From the NCBI GenBank assembly GCA_030407085.1, contig CM059582.1, forward strand, positions 1,922,001-1,986,000: a stretch of 64,000 nucleotides of DNA. The letters are read 5' to 3'. Origin of the DNA: Trichopria drosophilae. Taxonomy: Eukaryota > Arthropoda > Insecta > Hymenoptera > Diapriidae. The first letter of the stretch is position 1. Every line of letters begins with the position of its first letter. The notes beneath the pieces were generated by a model. That model worked only from the letters and a program-made list of their open reading frames with translations. It was not told the DNA's origin and searched no databases. Shown here piece by piece: positions 11,700-24,020 of this stretch. Both the position numbers and the translations under genes were made by a program.

Positions 11700-14600
11700 A
11701 TGGCATCACGTAGGTAAGTCGCGGCTTCATCACTTTCTCTCTCTATCGCAACAACTCAGGCTCTATCTATCTCTGTCCTCATGCTCATAGGCGAACGCGC
11801 ACGTCCTCTTTTTCTCTCATCAGTTGCCACCTACAAAAAATCATCTCATCTCGCCTCGAGACTCGATTATCATAATTCACGGACGGTTCTTTCCTCCTCT
11901 TTTTTTTTTCCTTTTCGTCTCTGTTGCACCCGATAGTCTCCCCTCCTCTCGCTCGTGCGAACAAGACGCCAAGTCCCACTTTCGTTTGGCAGGTTAGTCG
12001 TTCGAGTTCTGCGCATTTCGATCGCACGTTTCCAACCCCTCGGCAGGTGTCAATTTCGCCAAAATCCAAAAATCCCGAATCTTCCGGAGAGATCTTGAGT
12101 GACACCAGGAAAACCGCGACCACCGCATCGAGGACCTCTCCGACGACTCATCCGCGGTGCGCTCACTTTTTTTTTTACCTTAATTCGCGGGATTTTTCTG
12201 GGCGCGGCAATTTGACACCTCGTAGGTATTTTGAAAATCTACATTATGTGTGGGCTGTCTTCCACTCCAAAACTCCTGACTGCCTTTTCGATTTGATAGA
12301 CCTTTTTTTGCCCCCTATTTCGTGGACGACGATGTTATTGCCGTTTTTGGAGACGTCACTGAGTCATCGATACCTTACTTTTTATTTCATTTCGTTCCAA
12401 GCTATTTTTAGTTTTATAGGATATAACTTTGAATTCGATTATCTGCTTAATGTCCCCTTGGTCACTTTCAAGGTTCTAAAAGATATTTCTCTTCTTTTCC
12501 AAAGTTCCCTAAATTCTCACGAGGACCAAAACATGGCTCGAAACAAGATTTTTATTTTATTAAACCCTCTATTTAACTATTCCATTTACCAAACAGAATT
12601 TTTTCACTTAAGAAAAACAAACATGGAAAAGAAGACTATTAGCGGTCCCTATTTTCATATCATTGTTGTTAATTTTTGTTAACGTTTCTTAAGAAACGAC
12701 TCAACTAGGCTGCATATACTCCATAATCTTCTATCATTCTTTTTTGCAATTCTAAATTGAACTCTTCAATTCGGTTTCAAGAACTTTTATGCTTTCATTG
12801 CATACATACAAAATTTCTTAAGGAGATTGGTATGGTTAAGAATTAACAAACAGATTCTGACGAAAAAATTACTAGACGTTAATATGAATATAAAATGAAT
12901 TCCCTGAAAATTTTGAGTCATTTGGATACCTCAGTGTTGATAAATTATGAAAAACATTTTGGGCCTATTAACATGGTGTCTTAAGTAAAGTGGCATTTTT
13001 CAAATCTTTATATGCGAGATTTATACAGAATTAACAAATAGATTTATTTAAAATTAATGTCGATTAAAGAAAAATATATAATAAATGTTCAAGAGAAAGA
13101 ATTAGATCGATTGGTTACGGAGATCAGTTGGTAGAGATTGATAAGTCATTGTATTAATAGTCAATAAACGGAGAAGAATTTGAGTATTCGGATATTGTGT
13201 GGTTTTATTATAAAAGATTACAACAATTCTAGATAAGAGAAATTCAATGAAATCGTTGTCAAAAGTTCATTGTCGTATAGGTTAGAAACCATTATTCAAC
13301 TTCCGAAAAATCGTAGACATTGAATTAAATTCGACGATGTCAACTGTTGAAATAAACTTAATCCTGTCAAGTATCATAAATAAAACATTATTCGACTTCT
13401 GGTACTGAACTAGTAAAAATTGGTCGAAAATAACACTTGACTCCCTACGTATCATACCAATCTCCTTAAGGACATTCATACACAAGAAAAAGAAAAAATA
13501 ATACTATTTTCTTCCTTGCACTTATCACTCCTTTTGATTTTAGTTTGGTGCAAACTGAAATTTTGTCTGTCCTATTGCAAACTTCTTAACAGCAAAATAT
13601 CTAAATGTAACGTAGTAAACTGGTTACATGTCTAAATAACACATGTCAAAATAACAAATGACCAAACTATAACAAATAAAAATATTGAATATAATGATAT
13701 TGAATATTTTTTTATTTATTTATTTATTTATTTATTTACCAAAACGGGCATTACTGCCCAAGAAATACATCAATTGTAAAGAAAAATAAACTTACAGAAA
13801 TTAACAATTTATAATATCATCGAAAACAATGGGATTCTTATGAAGAAATACAGCTAATTTTATAAACGTTACAACTATAAAGATTTTGTATTTTTCATTA
13901 ATACGATCAGTATTATTGTATGCATCAACAGTCTGGGCACCATATTATGATATACATATAAAGAATTTAGAGAATATTCAGCATAAATTCTTAAGATACG
14001 CTGTTTATAAGATTAATAGACCAATGCATCCATTTAACCACGACTATTCTGAAATAGCTAAACATCTCAAGATCCCTACGATTCAATCTGTCAGTGATAT
14101 GGCATTTCTCTATAAACTTCTGAATAGAGATATAGACTGTGAATATTTGAACAATAAGATTACTCCACATTCTCCGATTCAAAATCTCAGAAATCCTAAT
14201 ATTTTTGCTCTATCTAACTTTCGTACAAATTACATCGTAAATGCCCCGATATATAGAATATGCAACTTAGCCAACAACCATTCATCAGAAATACAACTAT
14301 TTAGTACTCAAAGAAATATAGTCATGAACTCTATACAAAGAGTTCTACACAAATTCTAACATACATCATGATTATACTATTATCACTGTTATTATAACTT
14401 TACTTATAAGTATATTTAAGCAGCCTAATACTGTATAATATATATTCCTTGTAATTAAAGGGAAAATCCCGTCAAATAAATAAATAAAACAAAATATGTA
14501 AAGTATTAACCTAAGGTTCCGGTGCGCATTGATATATAAAGATAACAAGAATCTACTTACAATATTATTATAAAAGGCTTAACGTTAACGATAATCTTGT

Positions 14601-17600
14601 AAAAATGTAATTCTCGCCTGGCTTTTGAAGCAACCAAAAGAAAGCTGTTTAAGTGCAGGGCAGTTAGGGCTGTTACCAATTTTTATAAGTCGATTTAGAG
14701 GAGAGTTAAGAGCATATTCAGTTCTAAAATATATAATATATTTTGTTTTTAGTTTTCGTAAATGATATCGTCAACGTAATTTCCTTATCAAAAGTTTTAT
14801 TATATGCTGATGATATCAAATTATATAATATTATTAAAAGCCTGATGTGTGCGTCAAAGTTACAAAGAGATCTTTCCAATATTGAAGAGTGGTGTACAGC
14901 AAATTGTCTTTCGTTAAATATTTCTAAAACAAACGTGATACATTTCAGTAGATTGAAAAACCCACTGACGTTTCAGTATTTTATTGATAAAACATCAATA
15001 AATGTAGTAAATAATATAAAAGATCTTGGCATCTTTTTTGATAGTTCTCTCTCTTTTTCAAATGATATTGATTATGTTACAAATAAAGCCTACAAACAAC
15101 TAGGCTTTATTTTTTTTTTTTTATTTATTATAAAGTCGCATCGAAAAGGACATTCTACCAATACTGATGAGTTGGCTAATAAAGAAGTGATCACTTGTGA
15201 TAGTAGTCTTAAATAGAATTGTGATAATAATTAACTAATATTATGGCGTATTTTATTATTTTATTATAATTTGTTATATATTATATCATTTTTGGTCGGA
15301 TATATCTTTATTTATGTATTATTGAATTGCGTATAGCAGTATTTATTTTTATTTTTATAAATTTTTTTTTTCTTTCTTGGAGCCATAGAAAATGTAAACG
15401 AATGTATATGGGCTTAGGCCTGGTATAGAAATAAATAAATAAATAAAACAAACGGGCAAAATTGCCCTCAGAAGAAATTACATAGCATGTGGAGGATCAC
15501 TTCACCATATAACATATAAATAAACAAATTACACTTAATTAACATATTTCAGAAATAATTCGCATTAATTTTAACATTTAGTATAAAATAAAGAGAAGTT
15601 ATTAGTGTCGATAGCATAATGAGAAATTCCGTTCCATTGTCTAGTCAGTCTAGGAATCAGCGAATTGAAATAAAAATTTGATTTCAAGGGTTTCTCTAAA
15701 AGAGGTCTATAAAATCGATGTGCATAGAATGCACCACGAAATACAAAGGAATTTTTCAATTCTGTAATCGAAAATCTATCGTGCAGTATATTTCTAATAA
15801 GCAAAATATCATTGAGTTCGTGAGTTGATTTTATGGTGTATATATTAAATAGCACCGAGTGGGACGGATAACTATGCGAATAAAATGACATTGGATTATT
15901 AGTTTTAGATGACAAATATCTGATAAATTTCTGTTGTGTTCGTTCCAGTAAGTTGATGTTACAGAGAGTAGAGGATGCATAAGTTAATTGTGATAAGACA
16001 AGAGACTTATAGAGTGTAATAATTGCTTTAGTGTCTTTGAATGACTTAGTGGAACGAATTAGAAATCCCAGTGTACTATAAGACTTATTAGCAACATATT
16101 TAAGCAACATATAATAAGATCTACAACATTTTTCCAAGATTGTGATGCCATCATCTATTTATTCAAATGCTTTGTTCTGCCACATTTGCTTTACACTTCC
16201 CCAGTTTGGTCACCCTTTACTGCAGTAGCTGCAGTTCGATTGGAAGCGGTTCAACGAAAATTTCTTCCGTTCAAATCGGGAAATCCTACGAGTTTCTTTG
16301 ACCACAATTTCAGCAATATTTCATCAAAATTTAAAATCCCAACAATCAAATTTGTACATACAGTAAATGATATTATTTTCTGCAGAAATGTTTTGAATAA
16401 TAGAATACATTCACCGGAATTGAAGGCGTTTTTCGTTATCGTCCTTAATTTTATTCTCACAGGACGTACCTAATATTGGAGGAAAGAAAGTGTAGATCAA
16501 TTTATTTTTATCACTCTGGTATAAACAGACTCATAAGATCGTGGAAACTTCTTCCCTCACCGATAGTAGAACTTGTAGAAGCTAACAATTTTATCCTGTC
16601 AGTGAAATGTCATTTGTGTAAATATTATTTAGTTTACTTTCGTTTGTGACAAATTTTTGTATTTTTTTTGTAAGGGCAGTGACTGCCCGTTTATAATATA
16701 ATAAATAAATAAATAAGTAATTAAAATTAAATACAAGAAAATTTTCATGAAATGAACAAACACTTTTATTCGTCAAATTACAAATAATATTTGAAATACT
16801 ACATGTGGGTTGAGGGGCAATCCACATAAATACTCACAAAACTTTCCACTTTTTCGACTAGAATTAGTATGTACTAATGCAGTATGACGCTTCAATGAAA
16901 AATATTCTACACACCTCCATGTTATATTTCTCAGCTTGGAGCTTATTAATAAACTTTTAATAAACTTTTTCAACAAATGACAAACCTATGATTTAGAACT
17001 AACTAAAATAAATAATTATGCAACAAATAATAGATTAAGGTAATACAATAAGCATGCTATGAATAATGACAATAATAATAGTATTATGTTTACATCATCG
17101 TGATTAATATGTAAATATATGTTTATACAGTGCAATATTTTTATAATGTAATATTTTAACGTGTGATATTTTTTTGTATTATTTAGAACTGTTACTGGTA
17201 AACTATACTAAAATTTCAAAAATTCATTTATAATATTACTCTAAAACTGGTTTTCCAATGAAATATCACAAGAAGTGCTCTTCTAAATAGATAATAAGTA
17301 ATCAAGAATTACTTTGTGAGCTCTAACAAACTTAAAATAGCGATTAAATTTCTTAATCTTAAAAGTACACTTTTATTACTATTTATTCATAATTTCTGGA
17401 GGATTTTGTTGCTAATTAATTCTAATAATTCTAATAATAATATTAAAAATTAAAAAAACTGTTTTCTCTGAAACTTAGTAAATAAATGTATGTTAAATAA
17501 ATATAAATACTGAACGTTAGCTTAAAAAATTTGGAAAACCATTCAGTCAAGTGTTTTTCTTGTAATTTTCGTCAGTAAGGTAAAATTTTGAGGTATTACT

Positions 17601-20600
17601 TTATTTATTACTTTAACCAATTATTTTTACACTGAAATTGAATTTTCAAGTCCAGAAAATTACTAGCAAAAACAAGAAACTAATGACGAATGTTTATTTC
17701 AATACTAATATCCTTTAACTAATACAATTATAATAATCTCTAATAAATTTCTAAATAATATAAATTTAAAAAAATGAAAATTTGTAATAATTACCATTTC
17801 ACCAAATGCATATTAATTGACTTTATGACTTCCAAGTGCATCAACTATAAATTCTATTCTAATGACGTTTAAAAGATTAAAAGCCTATGTTAAAATGATA
17901 GTGGAATACACGTAGAAAACTTTTAAATTGTATAGGATAATGATATACAAAATAAGCAACAATTTTACTCTGTTTTGCAACATAAATGTAAATCGTGCAC
18001 AAAGATATCAAAGATTCCTAATGCACTTAGTTAAATTGTCATTATTAATATTTTTGGAATCAAGGGTATTTAATTTCGTCACTCAGGGTCAAACATGAGG
18101 CCACTCATTCTTAAGAGACAGAAGCAGAAGTTTTATAAAATCTTTTTCTGTATACCAGTTAAAAAGTAGTAAACCCTTGTAATTTAGATCTTTTCTGCAG
18201 TATTTTTCAAGGGTTTTTTATTTAATTGCAGTAAGAATGTTGAATTGAATATAAGCAAACCTATATATCATTGTCATTAGCATTCTTTCTTTCAGCTTGT
18301 TCATAACTCCTTTTTTACAAATAAAAAACAAATATGAAAATTTTGTACTGTGTATTCCTATCCTTCATCCCTAAAACTGCTTTCCAAGCATTAAATTTAT
18401 GATTTCCTAATTTCGAAATTGAACTAATTGTCTTTGCACATACACCATTTGCTTTATGAAATTAAAATATGAAATATTGCAAAACTATTCTTATGTGTAG
18501 ATTTTTAAGAAATATAAATCATTTTACGAATGATGTTTTCTCAATAATATTTAGTATTTTATATTATAATTCTTAAAAATACATTGTGTTGTTTTTATAT
18601 AAATTAATTTTTTCTGTATGAAATGACATTGTTTTCGTATACCTTCATACAAAAAACAATATGTTTTTATTATTATCATTTTTAATACACTTCATCATAC
18701 AGTTACACTATTTTTATTTGCATTAAACATTCGTTCATGTGTTAAATGCTTTATAAATATCTATGAAAAATCTATACTGTAATAATTATGTCATTATTTG
18801 CGTCAGATTCTGGTGAATATAATAATGTGAAGGACACTAAACAATATCGAATTACAGAAAAATAATTATTCGATTTGTGCTTAAAAATTTCTCAAATTAT
18901 TCAAAGAATACTTAAATAGTAATATTACATGACTATGATAATAAATAGATATTTTACTCTGATGTTCAAATATTTAGACATATATGCGAAATAATAAATC
19001 AAGAAAAGATTTCATTAATTAATTTTTTATGGTTCTCGTTTGTCAGCGAATTTGGTGCTCATTGTAAACGTTAACCTTAATTAATAGAGACGGAAGTCTA
19101 TATATTTACAAAAATTAATTTATTATCAGACGACTGAAAAAGAATTTATCAATCCGCATATAAGACTTGGAACATTAAATCCAAATGTATAGATCCCAGT
19201 AAACGAAAACGAATAGAAAGTTAAAAATACAAAATGAAATGAATTCATGTGAATTAAAATGAATTAAAAAGTGGATTCAATTAATCATTTTCATGCGTTT
19301 ATTTTAATTCACTTGAATTCATTTCAATTAGTATTTTTAACTTTCTATTCGTTTTCGTTTACTGGGATGTACAAGGCAGGTCTGTACTGCAAAGCCTCAC
19401 TAATGATTCCAGCCGGGACAGACCAGGATGAAACGTCTCAAAAAGGGATTCTATTTATTTTCAATAGATAAAATCTCTTTGAATCCTCTGATGATAAATT
19501 AATTTTTCTAAATATATAGACTTCTGTCTATTAATTATGGTTAAGGTCCAAATCCGGTGACAAATGGAGACCATAAAAAATTAAATAATGGAACCGAAAA
19601 AAACTCCAAATAAACGTTTCTTGATTTATTTAAATAATCGTTCGAAGTAACGGCAAAAAACATCTTGCAATTTTAATTTAATTCTATACGAAATAATAAA
19701 AGACTACTTTTTATTTAAATCACATTCTCGTTATTGATAAGAATTCATTACTCATTCTTAACGCATAACTGAAATGTCAATTGTTTGTGTAACTCAAGAG
19801 TTTGTTTTCAAATCACCCACCGCAAACATCCGATGAATGCAGTTTTAAACTTTGAATTTGTTTGTAATTCTAAATGTCATCAATTCCAATGAAAATTGAT
19901 ATTTAGTTCCAATAAATTTCTATTCTTAGATCCAATGAAAGCATTAGTCAATACTATTCTCGCAGCTGCAAAAACAATTCTTGCGTCAACATAGCTTGCT
20001 TCAAATTTGTAATATCATTAAATTCAATAATAATGTTAAAAATATCTTTATATTTTGCAGATGGTTTCATCCAAATATATCCGGTTTAGACGCGGAGCGA
20101 CTTCTAATGGAATGGGGATACGATAGTTCCTTCTTAGCTCGCCCCAGTTCCTCCAATCCTGGTGATTTTACATTGTCCGTTAGGTAAATACCAATATTAA
20201 TTTTAAAATTCATTGAATTTACCAGCGAGTGAAACCATCAGTCCTTAAACAAATATTACAATTGTTTCTTGTAAACTTTGAATAAACTAATGCACTATTA
20301 TTGTATTCACAGACGAAATGGAGAAGTAACACACATTAAAATTCAAAACACAGGAGATTTTTATGATCTCTACGGCGGGGAGAAGTTTGCTACTTTATCC
20401 GAATTGGTGCAATTTTATATGGAAAACGGAGGACAACTGCGGGAGAAGAACGGCGAAGTTATTGAATTGAAGTACCCCTTGAACTGTGCCGATCCAACAA
20501 CTGAAAGGTTAGTGATACACTTGACATGTATTATTGTTTTATTAAAATTTATAAATAAAAACGAACACATTCGTCCAATTACAAAACAACAAAATTTGAT

Positions 20601-22272
20601 TATTACAATAAGTTTCTACTAATAGGTGGTTCCATGGTCATTTATCTGCAAAGGAAGCAGAAGGACTGATGCTAGAACGAGGGAAGAATGGCTCATTTCT
20701 GGTTCGCGAATCCCAGAGCAAGCCTGGAGACTTTGTTCTATCAGTAAGAACCGACGATCGAGTTACTCACGTCATGATTCGATCGCAAGACAACAAATAC
20801 GACGTCGGAGGTGGTGAGAAATTTGATAGCCTCAGCGATCTAATCGAACATTACAAACGAAATCCAATGGTGGAAACCAGTGGAAGTGTTGTGCATCTTC
20901 GCCAACCATTCAACGCAACCCGTATTAACGCAAGTGGAATCGAAAGTAGAGTTAGGCAATTACATAAAGAAAATGGTTGCTCCAACGGATGGCTGTGTTG
21001 GAACGGAGCGACCGGCAACGACGAACCTGGAGTTGGCCGAGGAAAGGGGAAGGCCGGTTTCTGGGAAGAATTCGAATCGCTGCAACAGCTCGAGTGTCGT
21101 CATTTGTATTCTAGGAAAGAAGGACTTCGGCCCGAGAACCGAGCTAAGAATCGGTACAAAAATATCTTACCCTTCGATCACACCAGAGTCAAACTCAAAG
21201 GTGTCGATTTAAGTATTCCCGGAGCCGATTACATTAACGCCAACTATATTACTAACAAAGACGCCAAGGGACCAAACGGCGGGGCTGGTGCTGACGGTGC
21301 TCCGTTTAACAAATGTTACATCGCGACGCAGGGTTGTCTACCGAATACGATACAAGATTTCTGGCATATGGTTTATCAGGAAAATACTAGGGTGATTGTA
21401 ATGACCACGAAAGAAATGGAACGAGGTAAAAACAAATGTGCCCGATACTGGCCGGAAGAGGGTGAGATCGCAGAGTACGGGGAATGGAAAGTGCGAGCTC
21501 TGGGTCGTACTTCCACCGCTGATTACACTTTGAGAGAATTTCTTCTGCAAGGGACGAAACCTAACTTTTCCGAGTCGAGGAGAATCTTTCATTACCATTT
21601 TCAGGTAACGTTACGTTTCAGAGTTTAATTTTCAAATCTTTTATATTTTGCATTAAGTATTATTTACCTCGACAGGCATGGCCCGATCATGGTGTTCCAG
21701 CTGATCCTGGCTGTGTTTTAAATTTCCTCCACGATGTAAATGCTCGACAAGAATCGATCAGCGGCGCTGTGACTCCTGGCAGTCAGCCTCTCATCACTGT
21801 CGGTCCAGTCCTCGTACACTGTAGCGCTGGAATCGGAAGGACCGGAACATTCATCGTCATCGACATGATCTTAGATCAAATAATTCGACACGGATTAGAC
21901 TGCGAGATTGACATTCAACGAACTATTCAGAGGGTACGTTCTCAGAGGTCGGGAATGGTACAAACCGAAGCTCAATACAAGTTTGTTTACCTGGCAGTTC
22001 TTCACTATATCGAAACAGTTTCGCAGCGAATGCAAGCAGAGCAGGTAAGTTTCTTATTGCGTCTTATTATCGAACAAAAAAATTGATTTATTCGTTTATT
22101 GCAGAAATCGCTTCAACTGGGTCGAGAATACACAAACATTCGATACAAAAGTGAAAATGCAATTAACGTTGCGGCGAATGACACGCCGCTTTGTACTCCA
22201 AATCCGGCGGCGAATCCTTCGGCGACGAGTTTTACACTTCCAACGCCGGTCGGTAGTGTCAGGCAAAAGTAA
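11700..22272 (+). CDS. csw: corkscrew, SHP2-type non-receptor protein tyrosine phosphatase
   Basis: A cytoplasmic phosphatase that relays receptor tyrosine kinase signals into the Ras/MAPK pathway. Coding exons: 11700-11713, 20061-20183, 20313-20507, 20626-21604, 21676-22044, 22105-22272. All introns are GT-AG, phases agree and the total is 615 codons plus stop. N-SH2 starts [15 protein letters not shown] with FLARPS (Arg32). C-SH2 starts near residue 112 with FLVRES (Arg138). The PTP domain is about residues 240-525 with WPDHG (Asp441) and [11 protein letters not shown] (Cys486). The tail keeps REYTNIRY (Tyr569), a Grb2-type site. The first exon supplies only MASR plus two bases of Arg5. The insert before the catalytic region is about 15 residues ([12 protein letters not shown]), not the long insert of Drosophila Csw. 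No second tail tyrosine is seen; a GTAAAG donor at 22269 overlapping the stop could give another isoform. Intron 1 (8.3 kb) is full of repeats. Confidence 0.95.
12818..13469. mobile_element. TTAA-flanked MITE in csw intron 1
   Basis: TTAAGGAGATTGGTATG at the left and CATACCAATCTCCTTAA at the right bound a 652-bp segment. TTAA duplication suggests a piggyBac-type (or another TTAA-targeting) origin. The interior has no coding region. Confidence 0.65.
13700..14486 (+). pseudogene. LINE fragments: minus 3' end, then plus ORF2 C-terminus
   Basis: At 13705-13790 a minus-strand LINE 3' end is seen (an inverted GGGCAGTAATGCCCGTTTTGG hairpin with a (TAAA)n tail). From about 13870 a plus-strand frame to 14359 encodes the region downstream of [22 protein letters not shown], then an IQHKFLRY block, ending IQRVLHKF. 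It finishes with a short 3' UTR and an (AAAT)n tail at 14470-14486. The copy is truncated at its 5' side. It lies in csw intron 1. Confidence 0.75.
14590..14735 (-). pseudogene. Short minus-strand LINE C-terminal scrap
   Basis: The minus strand encodes a fragment containing [18 protein letters not shown] and [10 protein letters not shown], the style of a LINE ORF2 C-terminus. It is cut on both sides by other fragments. Confidence 0.5.
14743..15448 (+). pseudogene. LINE ORF2 fragment with RT YADD box
   Basis: The frame at 14743-15216 starts inside the RT domain and holds [11 protein letters not shown], the catalytic RT box, then [20 protein letters not shown] and a [16 protein letters not shown] block. 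It runs into a T-tract at about 15110-15125, after which coding identity is lost. The 3' end shows an (AAAT)n tail near 15430-15448. It is 5'-truncated and lies in csw intron 1 in the same orientation as the gene. Confidence 0.8.
15449..16140 (-). pseudogene. LINE ORF2 C-terminal fragment, reverse orientation
   Basis: Minus-strand frame 16137-15571 (188 codons) encodes the post-RT region: [59 protein letters not shown], then a terminal RQWNGIS block. Its 3' UTR, with the GGGCAATTTTGCCC hairpin typical of these elements, abuts the tail of the preceding plus-strand fragment at about 15449. The two copies therefore lie tail to tail. Confidence 0.8.
16141..16710 (+). pseudogene. LINE ORF2 C-terminal fragment, forward orientation
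   Basis: The plus frame at 16186-16473 encodes [20 protein letters not shown] and [17 protein letters not shown], a diverged version of the same post-RT region. Coding decays after 16470. The 3' end has the GGGCAGTGACTGCCC hairpin at about 16673 and an (AAAT)n tail to about 16715. It starts head to head with the preceding minus-strand copy. Confidence 0.75.
16711..19016. other. AT-rich interior of csw intron 1
   Basis: About 2.3 kb of very AT-rich sequence with no coding region, element boundary or RNA gene that I can support. Confidence 0.5.
19017..19588. mobile_element. Foldback element in csw intron 1, carrying a nested hairpin element
   Basis: The left arm (words TTTTTTATGGTTCTCGTTTG, AGACGGAAGTCTATATAT and AATTAATTTATTATCAG at 19020-19130) is matched in reverse by the right arm at 19480-19585, with scattered mismatches. 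The arms are about 110 bp and the centre is occupied by a younger hairpin element (19195-19366). There is no coding capacity and the ends are not sharply defined. Confidence 0.6.
19195..19366. mobile_element. Hairpin element with CCCAGTAAACGAAAACG ends
   Basis: CCCAGTAAACGAAAACGAAT at the left and its exact reverse complement at the right bound 172 bp that is almost entirely self-complementary, with GAATT words dominating the interior. The flanks read ...AT before and AT... after, consistent with a 2-bp target duplication. The ends resemble those of the hairpin element at 57725-58140. Confidence 0.7.
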
Positions 22273-23855
22273 AGAAGCGATTAATAGCATCCGGCTATTT
22301 TTTAACTGTGCTTTCTCGAAAGCTGCGATCTAACTTTTTGGAGGTACTCGATTACCTGTCGAAATGTTTGTCATTCCTAAACCCGGGTTTCAGTGTCAGG
22401 ACCAGTGTTGTGCAATTTCGAAAGATTCGAGCGAACTGTGTTATTCAGCATACGTTTACATTCGCTGCAATCTAAAAAATAGCAATGGGTATTTTCGGAG
22501 GTTAGGTTTGAAATATTTGTATTTTTATTTGCTGTGATTTAAAAAATGTGACGGGCAATTAAATAAGATTAGCGTTACTTCGCGATAAAAGATGCACAAA
22601 ATATTATTTTTTATCTTAGTTTTTAGGTATGTGAATATTGCAATCGAGTGTAAGAAATTTTATGTATATAACCTTTCGAGAGAATTTTTAGTCAAATTCT
22701 GTACAATTCGTTACTTCAAAATCGTTTCAGGTTCAATAATATGTTGCGACAATTGATGCGCACAACTCTGGTCGCCAAGATCCACTCGACTGTAGAAATA
22801 GTTGCATAATATAGACTCGTCGAAACTGCTCGACAACCGAAGATACAATATATATGTCAAATTGTAATGTTTTAAAAGAAGTATTCAATTCTGTATGATA
22901 TCCTATTAATTGTAAACGCGCGAAGTTGAGCCTACAAAAAAATGCAGTCTACTATATAGTTCTAAACGAGTGCAAACGTAAATGTAAATAACTTCGTAGT
23001 TTCTTTGCCGAAGGAATTACGATGTAAGATTGTCCAGAGGTAGATTTTGTATATGTAATTGACGAAGCGGAATCCGTTGGAAGAAGTAGAACAACTTTTT
23101 AGATGTTCCCGTACAGAAACAAATCTAAGTACTATTAAGAAGAAACCATCGACTACTGATACAGTATCGATAGGGTTTCTTTTGCGTAACAAATATTCGT
23201 ATCGCCCGTGGGCCTTAACAAACATTGCGCGAGCGACGCAATGGGCCTTTCGAATGCTGTGAAGTACATAATGCGATGAAGTTGGGCGAAATGGAATCAA
23301 AAGTGGAAGTGGCAAGAAAAAGGAGATAGATTAAACGTGATCTAACTTCCATCTACTCCAGTACGTAATTCCCTAAGATTGACGTATAAAAATTTGCATG
23401 TCGAACTCTCGAAATAGAAATGGAAACATTTATAGATGGCGTCAGTGTGCACGTAGCTTTCGCGATTTTCTTATACCGCTCATCGAATCCTAATTACTCA
23501 AATGATCGATGCTTATTTTCGTACCGCTTGATTCGACTACAGGAATAGGTATGCGACGCGAGAATGTGAAAAATGCACTCATTTTTGTACGGTGGTGGTT
23601 TTCTGTTGCTATTTTTCTCTTTTGTTTTCCAGTTCTAATAGAGAGTCGCGCCGATCTATCAGTATAATTTGTAAGAATGCGTTTACAATTTAATTTATTA
23701 CTTTTTTAGAGCCCACACTCCGCTTTCGAATTTATTCGGCGAGATAGAAATTGCTCCGCAGATGCTGTCGATTCGACAGTTAGCAGGATTAGTTGACAAA
23801 AAATGAATAAAGATGTTTGTGAAACCTTTTAATAAAAATCTTTACAGATTTGTTT
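22273..23855 (+). other. csw 3' UTR
   Basis: About 1.6 kb between the csw stop codon and the first poly(A) signals, with moderate GC and no other open gene. The 117-codon minus-strand frame at 22962-23315 is most likely chance. No transposon boundary is visible, unlike the surrounding introns. Confidence 0.6.
23806..23836 (+). terminator. csw poly(A) signals
   Basis: AATAAA occurs at 23806-23811 and again at 23831-23836, followed by a T-rich stretch. These are the likely 3' end of csw. Confidence 0.6.
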
Positions 23856-23859
23856 TATT
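23854..23859 (-). terminator. SARNP poly(A) signal
   Basis: AATAAA on the minus strand, about 160 bp downstream of the SARNP stop. It lies within 50 bp of the csw signals, so the two convergent transcripts probably overlap or meet here. Confidence 0.5.
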
Positions 23860-24020
23860 TCCGTCAATTGCAGTCTGAGCAATATATGCCTTATATTACA
23901 CCAAGGTACGCTCACTAGTTTCTTCGTAGCAATCAAGGTACATTACCGAAAGTAAAGGAAAAAAAACTTAAACATTATAGTCGTAGTCTAAAGCACTGAG
24001 TTAGTATATAAAACTGAATA

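Noticed and set aside
11924..12682. 252-codon plus-strand open frame in csw intron 1
   Set aside because: Starts without an ATG, composition shifts from Pro/Ser/Thr-rich to Phe/Leu-rich as base composition changes, no recognisable motif, and it lies within an intron supported by the flanking csw exons.
15449..16710. Twin-priming inversion of one LINE insertion
   Set aside because: Both the minus and plus pieces cover the same C-terminal region, so they are two separate copies rather than an inverted and a direct part of one.
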